Part shown: one piece after another, positions 33,233-44,326 of the stretch
Layout: every line of letters starts with the position of its first letter
Numbering within the stretch: the stretch's first letter is position 1
Assembly: GCA_028274465.1 (NCBI GenBank)
Contig: CM051456.1
Location: 7,131,545 to 7,195,544 of the forward strand
Direction: 5' to 3'
Length of the DNA stretch: 64,000 bases
Origin: Plantago ovata
Lineage: Eukaryota > Streptophyta > Magnoliopsida > Lamiales > Plantaginaceae
Translations under genes and position numbers: made by a program
The notes under the pieces: model-generated
Told to the model about the DNA's origin: nothing
The model's database searches: none
What the model saw: only the letters and a program-made list of their open reading frames with translations

Positions 33233-35362
33233 ATGGCAAGAAATGCATTAAACTACTGCACTCATAAACTCTCCCTCCATCAACCTTCCTCCTCATCTTT
33301 CGCCAAGCTCTTGGACGCTTCCATCAAGTCCAAGTCTTCACTCCATGCCCGTGCGATTCACGCCCAAATTACTAAGTCCCAGTTCATCCATGAAATCTTC
33401 ATCAACAACAGGCTCGTTGACGCTTACGGAAAATGCGGCTGCTTCACTTACGCCCAGAAACTGTTCGACGAAATGCCGTACAGAAATACCTTCACTTACA
33501 ACTCCATTATTGGCGCTCTATCCATCTCGGGTCGGATTGATGAAGCTGAGCGCGTGTTTAACTCGATGGATGAGCCTGATCAGTGCTCCTGGAATTTGAT
33601 GGTGTCGGGTTTTTCGCAGTCTGAGATGTTCGATAAGTCGTTGGACTACTTTGCGAGAATGCATGGAGATGATTTTGTATTGAATGAGTATAGTTATGGG
33701 AGTGTGCTTAGTGCTTGCGCTGGTTTGAGAGACGTGGACATTGGCATGCAGGTTCATGCCTCGCTGGCTAAGTCGAGGTCTGCGTTGGCTGTTCATGTCG
33801 GATCTGCGCTTATTGATATGTACGCCAAGTGCGGGGATGTGGGAGGTGCTCAGAAGGCTTTTGACGGCATGACTGTGCGGAATGTCGTGTCTTGGAACAG
33901 TTTGATTACTACTTACGAGCAGAATGGACCAGCGAAGAAAGCGTTTAATGTTTTTGTTAAGATGATGGAATGTGCGGTTGAGCCCGATGAAATGACGCTT
34001 GCTAGTGTGGTTAGTGCTTGTGCGAACTTGTGTGCTCTTAGAGAAGGTAAGGCTATTCACTCCCGGATAGTGAAATGTGGTAAGTTCCGGAATGATATTG
34101 TAATATCCAATGCTCTAGTTGATATGTACGCGAAATGTAGTTTGATAAAAGAGGCGAGGTGGATTTTTGACAGCATGCCGATAAGAACAGTAGTGACTGA
34201 GACATCGATGGTAAGTGGGTATGCTAAGTTTTCGAGTGTGAAAGCTGCAAGGAATATGTTTTCCCAGATGATGGAGAGGAATGTTGTTTCTTGGAACGCA
34301 CTTATTGCTGGCTATACACAGAGTGGGGAAAATGAAGAAGCACTAAGACTATTTCTTCTCTTGAAACGAGAATCTATATGGCCGACTCACTATACATACG
34401 GGAACCTTCTTAACGCCTGTGCTAATCTTGCTGACTTGAAGCTTGGCAGACAGGCACATACCCATGTCCTGAAACAAGGATTTCGATTCCAAAAGGGGCC
34501 CGAGCCTGATGTGTTTGTTGGTAACTCTCTTATAGATATGTATATGAAATGCGGATCTTTAGAAGATGGGAACAGGGTGTTCAGTAAAATGGTTGAGAAA
34601 GATGTTGTGTCTTTTAATGCAACAATAGTAGGGTATGCACAAAATGGTCAAGGGATTGAAGCTCTTCGGTTATTTGATAAGATGCTGGAATCTGGAGAGA
34701 AGCCAGACCATGCCACCTTTATAGGTGTTCTCTGTGCTTGTAGTCATGCTGGACTGGTTGATGAAGGTCGAAAGTATTTTGATTCGATGAGCAAAGAATT
34801 TGGTTTGGAACCGCAGAAGGATCATTACACATGTATGGTTGATTTACTTGGCCGGGCTGGTAGGCTTGTTGAAGCAAAGGATTTGATTGTTTCAATGCCA
34901 GTGCCTCCTGATGCTGTTGTATGGGGATCCTTGCTTGCAGCGTGTAAAGTTCACCGAGATGTTGACTTAGGAAGTTTCGTGGCTGAGAAACTTTTGGGAT
35001 TGGATCAAGAAAATTCTGGACCGTATGTTCTCCTGTCGAACATGTATGCTGAGCGTGGGCAATTTAGCGATGCTAATAATGTTCGGAAACTTATGAGACA
35101 TCGTGGCGTTGTAAAACAGCCTGGCTGTAGCTGGATTGAAATAGGAAGCCAGGTGCATGTTTTCATGGTCAAAGATACGAGGCATTCAAGAAAGAGAGAA
35201 ATTTATTTGATGCTGAAAAAACTTACCAACATGATGAAGCTCTCAGGATATGTTCCGGATACTGGTGATTTTGATGCTGATGATGAGGAACATAACAAGC
35301 CTGAAATTGAATGTACGTTATTCCCGGAGTGGGATGTACCTTCGGTTACTGCTGTTTCATAA
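33233..35362 (+). CDS. SLO2: SLO2-type mitochondrial RNA-editing PPR protein (E+ class), 709 aa
   Basis: This is an intronless PLS-class PPR frame with E and E+ tail and no DYW domain. It follows Arabidopsis SLO2 (At2g13600) almost motif by motif: SFAKLLDASIKSK, NNRLVDAYGKCG, VLNEYSYGSVLSACAGL, RNVVSWNSLITTYEQNGPA, RNVVSWNALIAGYTQSGENE, HYTCMVDLLGRAGRL and VHVFMVKDTRHSRK. SLO2 is needed for C-to-U editing of several mitochondrial transcripts and for complex I/III/IV function. The ATG at 33233 (MARNALNYC) was chosen because it aligns with the MAR start of SLO2; the frame stays open for 68 codons upstream, but that extension has no PPR or presequence character. The next conserved gene, ABCG5, is also its neighbour in Arabidopsis. 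Confidence 0.92.
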   Translation: MARNALNYCTHKLSLHQPSSSSFAKLLDASIKSKSSLHARAIHAQITKSQFIHEIFINNRLVDAYGKCGCFTYAQKLFDEMPYRNTFTYNSIIGALSISGRIDEAERVFNSMDEPDQCSWNLMVSGFSQSEMFDKSLDYFARMHGDDFVLNEYSYGSVLSACAGLRDVDIGMQVHASLAKSRSALAVHVGSALIDMYAKCGDVGGAQKAFDGMTVRNVVSWNSLITTYEQNGPAKKAFNVFVKMMECAVEPDEMTLASVVSACANLCALREGKAIHSRIVKCGKFRNDIVISNALVDMYAKCSLIKEARWIFDSMPIRTVVTETSMVSGYAKFSSVKAARNMFSQMMERNVVSWNALIAGYTQSGENEEALRLFLLLKRESIWPTHYTYGNLLNACANLADLKLGRQAHTHVLKQGFRFQKGPEPDVFVGNSLIDMYMKCGSLEDGNRVFSKMVEKDVVSFNATIVGYAQNGQGIEALRLFDKMLESGEKPDHATFIGVLCACSHAGLVDEGRKYFDSMSKEFGLEPQKDHYTCMVDLLGRAGRLVEAKDLIVSMPVPPDAVVWGSLLAACKVHRDVDLGSFVAEKLLGLDQENSGPYVLLSNMYAERGQFSDANNVRKLMRHRGVVKQPGCSWIEIGSQVHVFMVKDTRHSRKREIYLMLKKLTNMMKLSGYVPDTGDFDADDEEHNKPEIECTLFPEWDVPSVTAVS

Positions 35363-35787
35363 AGTGCTATGTCTGCTTTAAACACATATATTTGGTTCTC
35401 TAAGCACAAGCTATATGACATTCTGAACATGTAAGTTTCTTATCGGAACCATTTCAATTGGCCTATACTGATTTTGCGAATGAAAATAAAACTGAATTTA
35501 CTTTGTTCCAGGTGCTGTAAGTGCTACTTCTTGCTTCCGGTGCAAATATTTAATGTGTTAAACCAATCACTCATTCTGGCAGATTGAACGCTTTCAGCTC
35601 CCGCAAGTGTCCTGTTTTGCTTGTATAAGGTTCTTTCAGTACCTTTATGCCAATTATTCTTCTGCTTTTTTGCTTTTCCAGATTCCCTTTTCTGGTTGTT
35701 ACTTGTTACTAGTACACGGGAATATTGGCAGAAACTTAAGTATTTAACGAAGCCAAACATACTAAAAACCGAAAGAATATTCATGTG

Positions 35788-35945
35788 AAAGAAAATGGGT
35801 CTAGTTGTTAAAATTGAAGGAAGATTAAAAATCTACAGAAAAAGAAAATGGGTGTAGTTGTTATAAGTTAAAACTGAAAGAAGATTAGAAACTAAAATGA
35901 AAAATAAATGGCTCTAGTTTTTAAAATGAAGGAAGATTTAAAAAA
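35788..35945 (+). repeat. Three degenerate ~50-60-bp tandem repeats beside the tRNA
   Basis: The phrase AAATGG-(G/C)T-(C/G)TAGTTGTTA...GAAGGAAGATTA recurs three times before an A-rich run that abuts the tRNA-Val gene. It is non-coding. Confidence 0.6.
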
Positions 35946-35958
35946 AAAAAAAAAATTT

Positions 35959-36032
35959 TGGCTTCGCCCGGGTTCGAACCGGAGACCTTCAGTGTGTTAG
36001 ACTGACGTGATAACCAACTACAGCACGAAACC
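35959..36032 (-). tRNA. tRNA-Val (AAC)
   Basis: The minus strand folds as a tRNA. The acceptor stem is GGTTTCG with CGAAGCC plus discriminator A, the anticodon loop is CTAACAC with anticodon AAC, and the T-arm B box is GGTTCGAACC. No intron and no encoded CCA are present. A pol III terminator T-run follows directly. The A-box/D-stem reads TGCTGTAGTTGG, whereas plant tRNA-Val(AAC) normally has TGGTGTAGTTGG. The conserved G10 is therefore C and the first D-stem pair is lost. Expression or folding could be weakened. Confidence 0.88.
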
Positions 36033-37494
36033 AGTTGTTAAACGTTTCCTAAAATGATTTATATATTTAGTATCAGTCTATAATTCCCTTTTTGATGCAC
36101 CCTTTCGAGTCACTCTTAAATATTGTATTTTCAAAGATAATTGAAATTCAATTAGGAGAATTACGTGGTGCTGCACTACTGCTGTACTGCATATACATCA
36201 CACGAAGCGTAGGTGATACATTATGCGGCGAGCGCGAGGGAATCAATATGTTATTTGTCAGCTCGCTGGATTCCCAAAAGTTCTTATGTACGACTTGATC
36301 AGTAGGTTCGAGTTCGAGTATGTAGCTATTTGTGTTTTCTAGAAGTTACGTGACTTGTTTGATACATGTCAAAACCCGCCGATTAAAAGCCTTGAAATAT
36401 ATAGTTACATGAGCAAAAACACGAGTTATTATTCGGTCGGTTTACATGCCAGATGCTTGTAGGTTTACGCGTATTCTGATTCCTGACTATACTATGGTCT
36501 GATTAAACTTATGTAGAAATACTGTTTATGTTTTATTATGTGTATGTGTACGGAATGAGGACAAGAGAGTGAAGTATAAGGGGGTCCGTGAAAATAGTTT
36601 GTCACTTGTGCTCAGCTGGTTTTGAATTGTATTTGCCCACAAAAAAATCTCAGCTTCACGGATTCAGAATTGGACGGTCCCAATAGGCATGTGAACTCGC
36701 CAACTTTGCCCTGCCACATACTTCTTTGAGGTGGACAAAAACACATTTCCTGTGCTGTCTTAGAAATGGTTAAATCAGAATTGACACGCCCACCTCGACA
36801 GAGCCGGACCTAGGATTATAATCGAGGTATTTATAGCGAAGTTATATAATTTAGACACGCGTTCATATGCATAAGAAGGTCCCCTGTTCTTTTCTAGGGT
36901 CCGCCCTTGAGTCTCCGAGATATCCATATGGCATATAGAATGTGGATGTATTCTTTCCATGTTGAGAATAGATCAATGTGTGGAATGTAGATGGCCTCTT
37001 TGAGAATGTACTTTGATCTTAGATCATTTCGGCCACGAGATTCTATTGAGCGTTAGATCGACAACTAAGCAAAGCAGGGTTGGTAAGTCCCTTCACATCA
37101 TGCCCCCTCCAATCATTAGGTTTGAAGTTCGAGTCACCAGAGAGAAAAAGCGAAAACTTGTGTTAAACCCATGATGTTACATAGCGGTTCTCCTAACGTC
37201 TACACGATTAGTACAACCGAACAGAAACTTAATATAATCAACTTTCAATCATAGAATCCGGTCTTTGACCAATCAAATATGTACATGGATAATCATCTAT
37301 AGGCAATCTGAATGAGAGTCATTCAGATTGTCCTTAACATCAAGAACTTATGGAAACAGATGAATATACTCTCAACAAGAACACTAGACAGAACAATGGT
37401 TGTAAAGGAAAAGAAGTAAAATCAAGAACCTAGACATTATTTTTTTTCTCTGTAAAAAGATTAACAGAAATTACAGAAAAGGACAGGATGTTCT
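36033..37494. other. Spacer between tRNA-Val and the ABCG5-like gene
   Basis: No gene is supported; short open frames at 36092-36298 and 36775-36960 lack domain content. The interval contains one hAT-like MITE (36798-36912) and the 3' UTR of the ABCG5-like gene. Confidence 0.4.
36798..36912. mobile_element. Short hAT-like MITE
   Basis: Inverted ends AGAGCCGGACCTAGGATT and (complement strand) CAAGGGCGGACCCTAGAA bracket about 115 bp. They resemble the element at 44146. The superfamily is suggested only by the CA(G)GGGCGGA-type terminus; no 8-bp target duplication was confirmed. Confidence 0.4.
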
Positions 37495-39375
37495 TCAAAC
37501 CAGGAACCCTTTGATCCCTGATTCAGAACATTTACACCTGAGAATGACATAAGAAACAAACCTGTAAAAGAAAATGAAGCAAATCATGATGCCATAGTTC
37601 CTCCATCTACTATGTTCATCTCCATACCCTTCTTCTTTCAGCACATCTTCTCCTGTCACTACACACGCCCCGAACATGTAGTCCAAGCACTTGCCCGACT
37701 GCGCGAATTCGTTTATCAGGAACCCTTCGAACGGATACTTAAACAGAGAGATATAATGCATGAAAATCCAGTAATGTGGCATCCCATTCTTTGATATGAA
37801 ATAGCCCGAAAACAAGAAGAACGAGCCCATGACCGCGGAAATAAGTGAGTTTCCGACAATGAAATTTGGAACCAATGCGCTAAAACACACCACCACGGAG
37901 TTCGCAGTATAGAGAATCAACCAAATTATAAGCAAGAAGTGCGCGAATGCCATGAAATCGCTGTTCAACCCTACTAACCAGTACACTGGTACAGAGAACA
38001 ACATTGCCAAAATGAGCAAAAACGGCAAGTATACGAGCCCGTTCGCGATGGAGTAAGACGAGACTCGGTAGCTCCCACTAGATGTCTCCTTCATTAGTAT
38101 CTCCTTTTCTTGCAAGAAAATTGGGAGAGCTTCTGTTGTGCTCGAGAGCAGAAATGTCAGGATGAACGCGAATAGGCCGACTCTTTCCCTTGCACCGAAC
38201 AAGTCGTCTTTCAGATTGTAGAAGATCGAGCCTAGAACGAGACCTGATACCAGCATTGCGATCGATCTACATGCGAAAAGCTCCTTCGTTCGGTAGATAT
38301 TCTTCCAGAACCTCTGCATCAGGATTATTGTTTCTGCTAATCTTGAATTTGCAAAACCAGGTCGAAAATTCATCCCGGTTTCAATTGATTCCACATTCAT
38401 TACTTTCGATTGTTGAAAAAGCATCTGCAAGGTACACCGATCAGTCCGGCTCACTCCATTTTCAACCACACGCTTGTTAGCAGGCCGTTCCTTTTGCTGG
38501 ATTGGCTGGTGGTTCTGTTCGATAGCTTCAATCGACTCGAGTGCGAATTCAAGAACATTTACATGGAGAGGAAGTTCCAGGCCCATCAGGCTCAGGTTCA
38601 CAGACAGCAAATCTACCGAACCGTGATGCAAAACCGAACCGTTCGCCAGCAACAGGACAGAATTAAACAGCTTCACAATCCTGAAACCTGGCTGGTGAAT
38701 GCTTAAAATCACCGTTCTACCCTTCGTTTCCGCCATGGTTTTGAGCATGTCAATGATCTGAAGAGCTGAAGTGCTGTCAAGCCCGGATGTTGGCTCATCA
38801 AGAATCAGTATCCCTGGCTCATGGATCACTTCCACCCCTATCGACACGCGGCGCCTCTCGCCTCCCGAAATCCCGCGAATCCGCTCCCCATCGCCAACAC
38901 GCGCTCCTGATATATGGTCCAGGCCTAGCTCTTGCATCAGGGACTTGACACTTGTCGTCAATTCCGGTTCACGGAGGCCTAACCGGAGTTTCGCACTGAA
39001 ACGAAGAGTTTCTTCCACCGTTAGCAGTGGAAAAAGTGCATCTTTCTGTGTGACATAGCCTATTAACTTCTTGAACTGGGATTTTTCTATTTGCTTCTGA
39101 TCGACGTAAATGAAAGCAGATTCCGGAGTGACTTTCCCGGCAAGGATTTCGAGCAACGAGGACTTGCCCGCACCGCTTGGACCAAGAATGGCAAGAATCT
39201 CCCATGGTTTAGCTCTCAAGTCCACATTCTTAAGAACTTGCCTGGATTGAGGCCGCTGGGCGTTTTTAGTGTTTTTTGGGCTTTCCTCAGTGGTAGTGGT
39301 GAGGGGCTGTTTTTTGTGTGTGTGGATTGTGTAGTTGATGCCTATTGCTTCAATCTCACAACCTTGTTTCTTCAT
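37495..39375 (-). CDS. ABCG5: ABCG5-type half-size ABC transporter (WBC subfamily), 626 aa
   Basis: This is an intronless frame beginning MKKQGCEIEAIGINYTI, close to Arabidopsis ABCG5 (At2g13610). The nucleotide-binding domain comes first: Walker A GPSGAGKS (65-72), Q-loop YVTQKDALFPLLTVEETL, signature ISGGERRR (169-176), Walker B ILILDEPTSGLD (189-200) and SIHQPG. Six C-terminal membrane spans follow with ABCG motifs LPIFLQEKEILMKETSSGSY and FLFSGYFIS. The protein must dimerise to transport. ABCG5 has been linked to cuticle formation and other close relatives to suberin, so lipid export at the plasma membrane is likely. The Arabidopsis gene also lies directly beside SLO2, which supports orthology. 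No defects were seen. Confidence 0.93.
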   Translation of the reverse strand: MKKQGCEIEAIGINYTIHTHKKQPLTTTTEESPKNTKNAQRPQSRQVLKNVDLRAKPWEILAILGPSGAGKSSLLEILAGKVTPESAFIYVDQKQIEKSQFKKLIGYVTQKDALFPLLTVEETLRFSAKLRLGLREPELTTSVKSLMQELGLDHISGARVGDGERIRGISGGERRRVSIGVEVIHEPGILILDEPTSGLDSTSALQIIDMLKTMAETKGRTVILSIHQPGFRIVKLFNSVLLLANGSVLHHGSVDLLSVNLSLMGLELPLHVNVLEFALESIEAIEQNHQPIQQKERPANKRVVENGVSRTDRCTLQMLFQQSKVMNVESIETGMNFRPGFANSRLAETIILMQRFWKNIYRTKELFACRSIAMLVSGLVLGSIFYNLKDDLFGARERVGLFAFILTFLLSSTTEALPIFLQEKEILMKETSSGSYRVSSYSIANGLVYLPFLLILAMLFSVPVYWLVGLNSDFMAFAHFLLIIWLILYTANSVVVCFSALVPNFIVGNSLISAVMGSFFLFSGYFISKNGMPHYWIFMHYISLFKYPFEGFLINEFAQSGKCLDYMFGACVVTGEDVLKEEGYGDEHSRWRNYGIMICFIFFYRFVSYVILRCKCSESGIKGFLV

Positions 39376-41282
39376 TAGAGAAAGACAATATATCTGTCCT
39401 TACTTTGGTGCTTGATCTCTCTCTAACTAGTTTGATTCTGTTTGCAAAAGCTTGAATTGTATTGTTGCAAACACAGTTTGTTTTTAATGGCAATGTGTAC
39501 TATTAAATTTGATCATCCTGTGTTTGCTAGTTATACTTATATATCAGTTTCCAGAACTCTGGTTGGAGTTGGAAATAAGAAAATGTCATAGTTTTAACTT
39601 ATTGAAAACTCCCTTAATTGAGAGTTCACGTGCAGTTGTTAACCTTGCATAGTTTCATATCATCCATATGTCATGTCCTTGATATTTGCACACTTCACAT
39701 GACTTGTAAATCCCATTTTTACACATCTTCATCTATATGCTTTTAAACCTGTGTAACTTTTACGCGGGCAGCGTAAAAATATAGTACTGTATCAAGTTAC
39801 TACTTCATTTCGGAAGTATAAAAGATGATGTTGTTATCCCAAGAATGAAGAATTGTAGTACTTGATTAACCAATGATTTGTTTCCAGTTCTCAATAGTAT
39901 TTGTTTTCCCAATATAAATCTGATCAATTTCTGCCATGGAATTTCATGGATGGGTGAACCAGCGCAATCCAGTTGTTTTCCGACAGTTTACTGAGTAGTA
40001 TGTGTAGATAGTAGATACCAGGTGATCTTGCCAAGATGGATTTTTAATGTCATTTAGTGGATAAACAGATGCACAAGTGACAAAAGTGGAATTGTTTTGG
40101 GACATCTAATTGGGTGCAAGTGATCTGGTAAATTTGTCCCGTAATCAAGTTCAAGTTACATAATTACATCGATTTCCATTCCCACGTAGAGAGATATATG
40201 CGCATGTTATTTTTTTTACCACATTGTACTTACACTAGTGATTTTAGAGTACATTTCAATACACAAAACAAACACATGGTAGAAAAATGATATGGCATTC
40301 AAACCACACGATAACAGATGAATACTACGGTTGAATCAAATGTCTATATGCAATAATGCAAAGAAAGGAAATTAGATCCTAGAGGGGTCACTCGCTCGGA
40401 CCTACATGAACATTGAGGAGAGGGTCTACCGGTCTAGGGTGATCCCTCCGATGGTCGAAGAAACCCCAAAGAAACGAGAGGCTAATGTGATATTTTGAGC
40501 TAGTTTTAAATAGAGATCTTTTATGTATGGATTATTGGCTTGACTTGGAAACTATTCCATGACAATGAAGCATGAAAAATTGAAGACCACAAAAATGCTC
40601 ACTTGTTTGGAAACTGTTATTGTCCATTTGTGATAAGTTGTCACCCGTGAACTTCTTCCTATTTAAACAAAGAATTTGTGAATCATATTTTTGTATTTGG
40701 GACCCCAAATTTTCATATTTTGTGAGTAAGGAATATGGAGGAAATATTTGGGGATCAATTTGTCAATGACCTTCCATTTCAAAGTCTTGTCTCCATTCAT
40801 AGGTTGTTACAAAAACCGTACCTAACTGAAAGTTTTGTTCTCCGTAATCTGTAGATATTGTAAAATTAAATTAGAAACATAGGATATACATAGTATTATT
40901 GATTCAGAGTTGTGTAATTGATTCACAAGGGGATGGAAGCTTAATGGAAACTTGATTAGCTAGGCTGTCAAGTTTTGTCTACACATATAATTGGCCCGTA
41001 CTATATTTTTAGACTAAGCTTAATCAGCAACTTAATTGCATTTTCTTGTCACATTTTCTCCCTCAAAACTGCTGGATGTACATTTGAAGCCAATACATTG
41101 CCTAATCTGTCTATGGGATTAGCATTACAAAGTGGAAAAATGCCTTTCCCCAATACAAGTAGTAATGTAATATGTATGCATCCCAAACTACAAGCCTCCA
41201 CATATTGAACCTCCCAAATCTCAAAACTTCTCACTGTTTTTTATTTGTAAAAGTTTTCATTTTTATTTCAACTAGTAAATAA
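39376..41282. other. ABCG5 promoter side and spacer, no gene seen
   Basis: About 1.9 kb of mostly AT-rich sequence. It includes the ABCG5 5' leader and promoter. The open frames at 40975-41234 have no recognisable domain. Confidence 0.4.
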
Positions 41283-42700
41283 CCCGTCGAAACTCGACGG
41301 GAAATAGTAAATTTACAAATAATAATAACCCGTCGAGTTTCCAACGCAATTAGTGTTTTATAGTATTATGGAATAGCGTCGTAAACCGATGTTAGTGTTT
41401 TAAAGTATTGCGGAATACCCGTCAAATATAGTTTAAGTATTGCCAAATAGACATGTCAAATGCGGTTAATGTTCTAAAGTAATGTGAATAGACCCGTCGA
41501 ACGCAATTAGTATTCTAAAGTATTGTGCAACAGGCCAGTAGAAAATAGTTAGTGTTCTAAAATATTGTGAAATAGACCCGTCGGTCACAGTTAGTGTTCT
41601 AAAGTATTGGCGAATAAACCCGTCGAACGTATCTCGAGTATTGCGAGATAGAGCTGTTGGCCGCATCTAATGTTCTAAAGTTCGTGTTTTAAAGTATTAG
41701 TGAATAGATCCGTTGAACACAATTAATGTTTTAAAGTATTGTAGGTCTGTCAAACGCAATTAGTGTTTTAAACTATTGTGGAATATCCCCGTCAACCGCA
41801 ATTAGTGGTCTAAAGTATTGCGGAATACCATCAGATGTAGTTCAAGCATTGTCGAATAGACCCGTCAAACACAATTAATGTTTTAAAGTATTGCGAATAA
41901 ATTTAGTGTTCTAATGTACTGTGCAATAGACCTATCGAACACAATTAGTGTACTAAAGTATTGTATCATAAATCCGTCGGCCACGGTTATTGTTCCAAAG
42001 TATTGTGAAATAGACCTGTCGAACATATTTAATTAGTGTTCTAAGTATTGCGGACAGATCCACCAACTGAATTTAGTGTTCTAAAGTTTGTGATTAATGC
42101 ATTATCGAAAAGACCCACCGAACACAATTAATGTTCTAAAGTACTGCGGAATTGATCTGTCAAATGCAATTAGTGTTCTAAAGTATTGTGAATAGGACCA
42201 CCGGCCGCAGTTAGTGTTATAATGTAGTGCCAAATAGACCCGTCAAACGCAATTAGTGTTATAATGTATTGCGGAATAGACCCGTCAATCACGGTTAGTG
42301 GTATGAAGTTTAATTTGAGAAATAAACCCAAATACAGTTCGTGATTCAAAGAATTATCGAATAGACCCGCTGAACATAATAGTGTTCTACAGTATTGTGA
42401 ATAGACTCGTCGGATACAGTTGGTGTTCTTAGGTATTGAGGAAGAGACCAACCAAATGCAAATAGTATTCTAAAGTATTGTGGGATAGACCTGTCGAACG
42501 CATTTAGTGTTCTTATAAAGTATTGCAAAAGAGACCTGTCGAACATAATTAATTAATATTCGGAATTATTGTGAAATAGACACTTTACTATGTGAAAAAC
42601 ATTCGACCAATCAAAATGGACATAAAGTGAAGTTGAAAATGCCATGTGGTTGAAGGAAGAAGTATGAAAACTTCCTCCTTTGTAGAATATATACATATTT
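41283..42700 (+). repeat. Degenerate ~43-bp minisatellite, about 28 units, inside a hairpin-ended element
   Basis: From about 41340 to 42570 a unit close to AGTGTTCTAAAGTATTGTG then AATAGACCCGTCGAACGCAA is repeated roughly 28 times with 36-50-bp spacing and high divergence. The array is preceded by a perfect 8-bp hairpin (CCCGTCGA, loop AAC, TCGACGGG at 41283-41301). The right edge has a second hairpin (GGAAGAAGT and ACTTCCTCC) near 42665. The apparent reading frames on the minus strand are by-products of the repeat. Confidence 0.85.
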
Positions 42701-43119
42701 GGGTTACGATTACATAATGATGAATAATGTTTTAAATTTTAATATAGAATAAAATGTTAGAAAAAAATGTTAAAATTATCTTGTGGGAGATTGGATGTTA
42801 ATAAATCATCATATCCTAAACCCAAAATCCGTATTACCCGTCCGAGCCCAACCCTATTACCCTAGAACATTTTTTTTATGGAGGAAGTTTAATATTCTCC
42901 TTTAATAGATATACAAATATATTAATATAAATTTTAAATACTTTTCGTACTAAATAATATTAAAATGATTCATACAAAAAACTAAAATTATTAAAAAATA
43001 ATTATACAAATAAAATATTTTGGAGAAAAAATGTGTGAAGAAAAATAACTGAACTTTGTAATATATAAAATTATATGTTAAGTGCATAGATACAATAAAT
43101 AAATGTGAAGATACAATAT

Positions 43120-44095
43120 TATAGCCGACCTGTCTATGACGGGTAAGTTGAATAATTAACTGCGATGGGTGAATATTTTGCCGAGTTTGTGACTCAGCAC
43201 TCTGAGGATATAAAAGACTTCAAAAACAAATTCCACATTCTACGTGATCTCTATTTTTAACATAGAAAAATTATTTACTTGCATAATTTCTTTAATTCAA
43301 TCTTTCTAGATTTTTATATAAATGTTTTTACAAATATCAAAACTAAATTACTTTTAGTATACATATTTCATAATAATGCCAAATAGCAGAGTTTGTGACT
43401 CCGCACTCTGAGGATATAGTAGACTTAAAAAAACAATCCTCAATCTACATAATCTTTATTTTTAACATAGAAAAATTATTTACTTGCACAATTTCTTTAA
43501 TTCAATCTTTCTATATTTTTTATATTAATTTTTTTACAAATAGCAAAACTAAATTACTTTTAGTATCCGTGTTTCATAATAATGCCAAATAATTTTAATT
43601 CATAATATATACTAAAAATTGTTTTGAACATAATAATATCTATTTTTTAATATGTATATATTTATTTGAGAATAATGATATTAAAATAAACATAATGAAT
43701 ATATATGGTGAAATGTAGAATTGTAAATTAGATTAATAGATTTAAGACATGTGGCAAGAATAAAATAATGGACCAATAAGAATAGAAGATTGTGGCACAT
43801 GTCAAAAATAAGAGCATGAATTAATAATATATATTAAAAATCATTTTGAACATAATATCTATTTTTTAATTAATATGTATATATTTATTTGAGAATGGTT
43901 ATATTAAAATAAAAATAATGAATATATATGGTGAAATGTAGAATTGTAAATTAGATGAATAGATTTAAGACATGTGGCAAGAATAAAATAATGGACCAGT
44001 ATGAATAGAAGATTGTGACACATGTCAAAAATAGGAGCATGAATTAAGGAGAAAGTTTGAAATCTTTCTCCTTTAATATATAGATAGATAGATTT
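43120..44095 (+). repeat. Hairpin-ended element with two internally duplicated ~0.2-kb units
   Basis: The first pair, 43182-43387 and 43388-43593, shares GTTTGTGACTC, CACTCTGAGGATATA and AACATAGAAAAATTATTTAC. The second pair, about 43598-43822 and 43823-44043, shares TATATGGTGAAATGTAGAAT and GACATGTGGCAAGAATAAAA. The left edge has GACCTGTC/GACGGGT and the right edge GGAGAAAG/CTTTCTCC followed by TTTAATATATAG. These termini resemble those of the satellite-bearing element at 41283-42700. A Helitron-like origin is possible but not shown. Confidence 0.7.
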
Positions 44096-44145
44096 GTTAT
44101 AAATATACAAAAATGCCTACTTTATACAATTTATATACTCGTGAG

Positions 44146-44326
44146 TAGGAGCGGAACTAGGAATTAAAGTTAGGGGGCGAAATTACATATATATTATTAT
44201 TTTTGAAAGTTTGGGAGGGGGGGAAGAGGGTGGGGGAACTTATAAATTCGAAAAAATTACCTATAAAAAAATTCAAAATTTGGGAGGGGGTAGGGTGGCT
44301 CCCCGCTGACCCTGGCTCCGCCCCTG
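44146..44326. mobile_element. Short hAT-like MITE
   Basis: Inverted ends TAGGAGCGGAACTAGGAAT and (complement strand) CAGGGGCGGAGCCAGG enclose about 180 bp of G-rich and AT-rich sequence without coding capacity. It belongs to the same type as 36798-36912. No target duplication was confirmed. Confidence 0.5.

Noticed and set aside
42170-42546. Minus-strand reading frames in the satellite
   Set aside because: They repeat FDGSI-like units because the DNA repeats; phase is not maintained between units.
41340-42570. CRISPR-like regular repeat spacing
   Set aside because: The context is plant nuclear DNA, units are contiguous and degenerate without unique spacers, and no cas genes are present.
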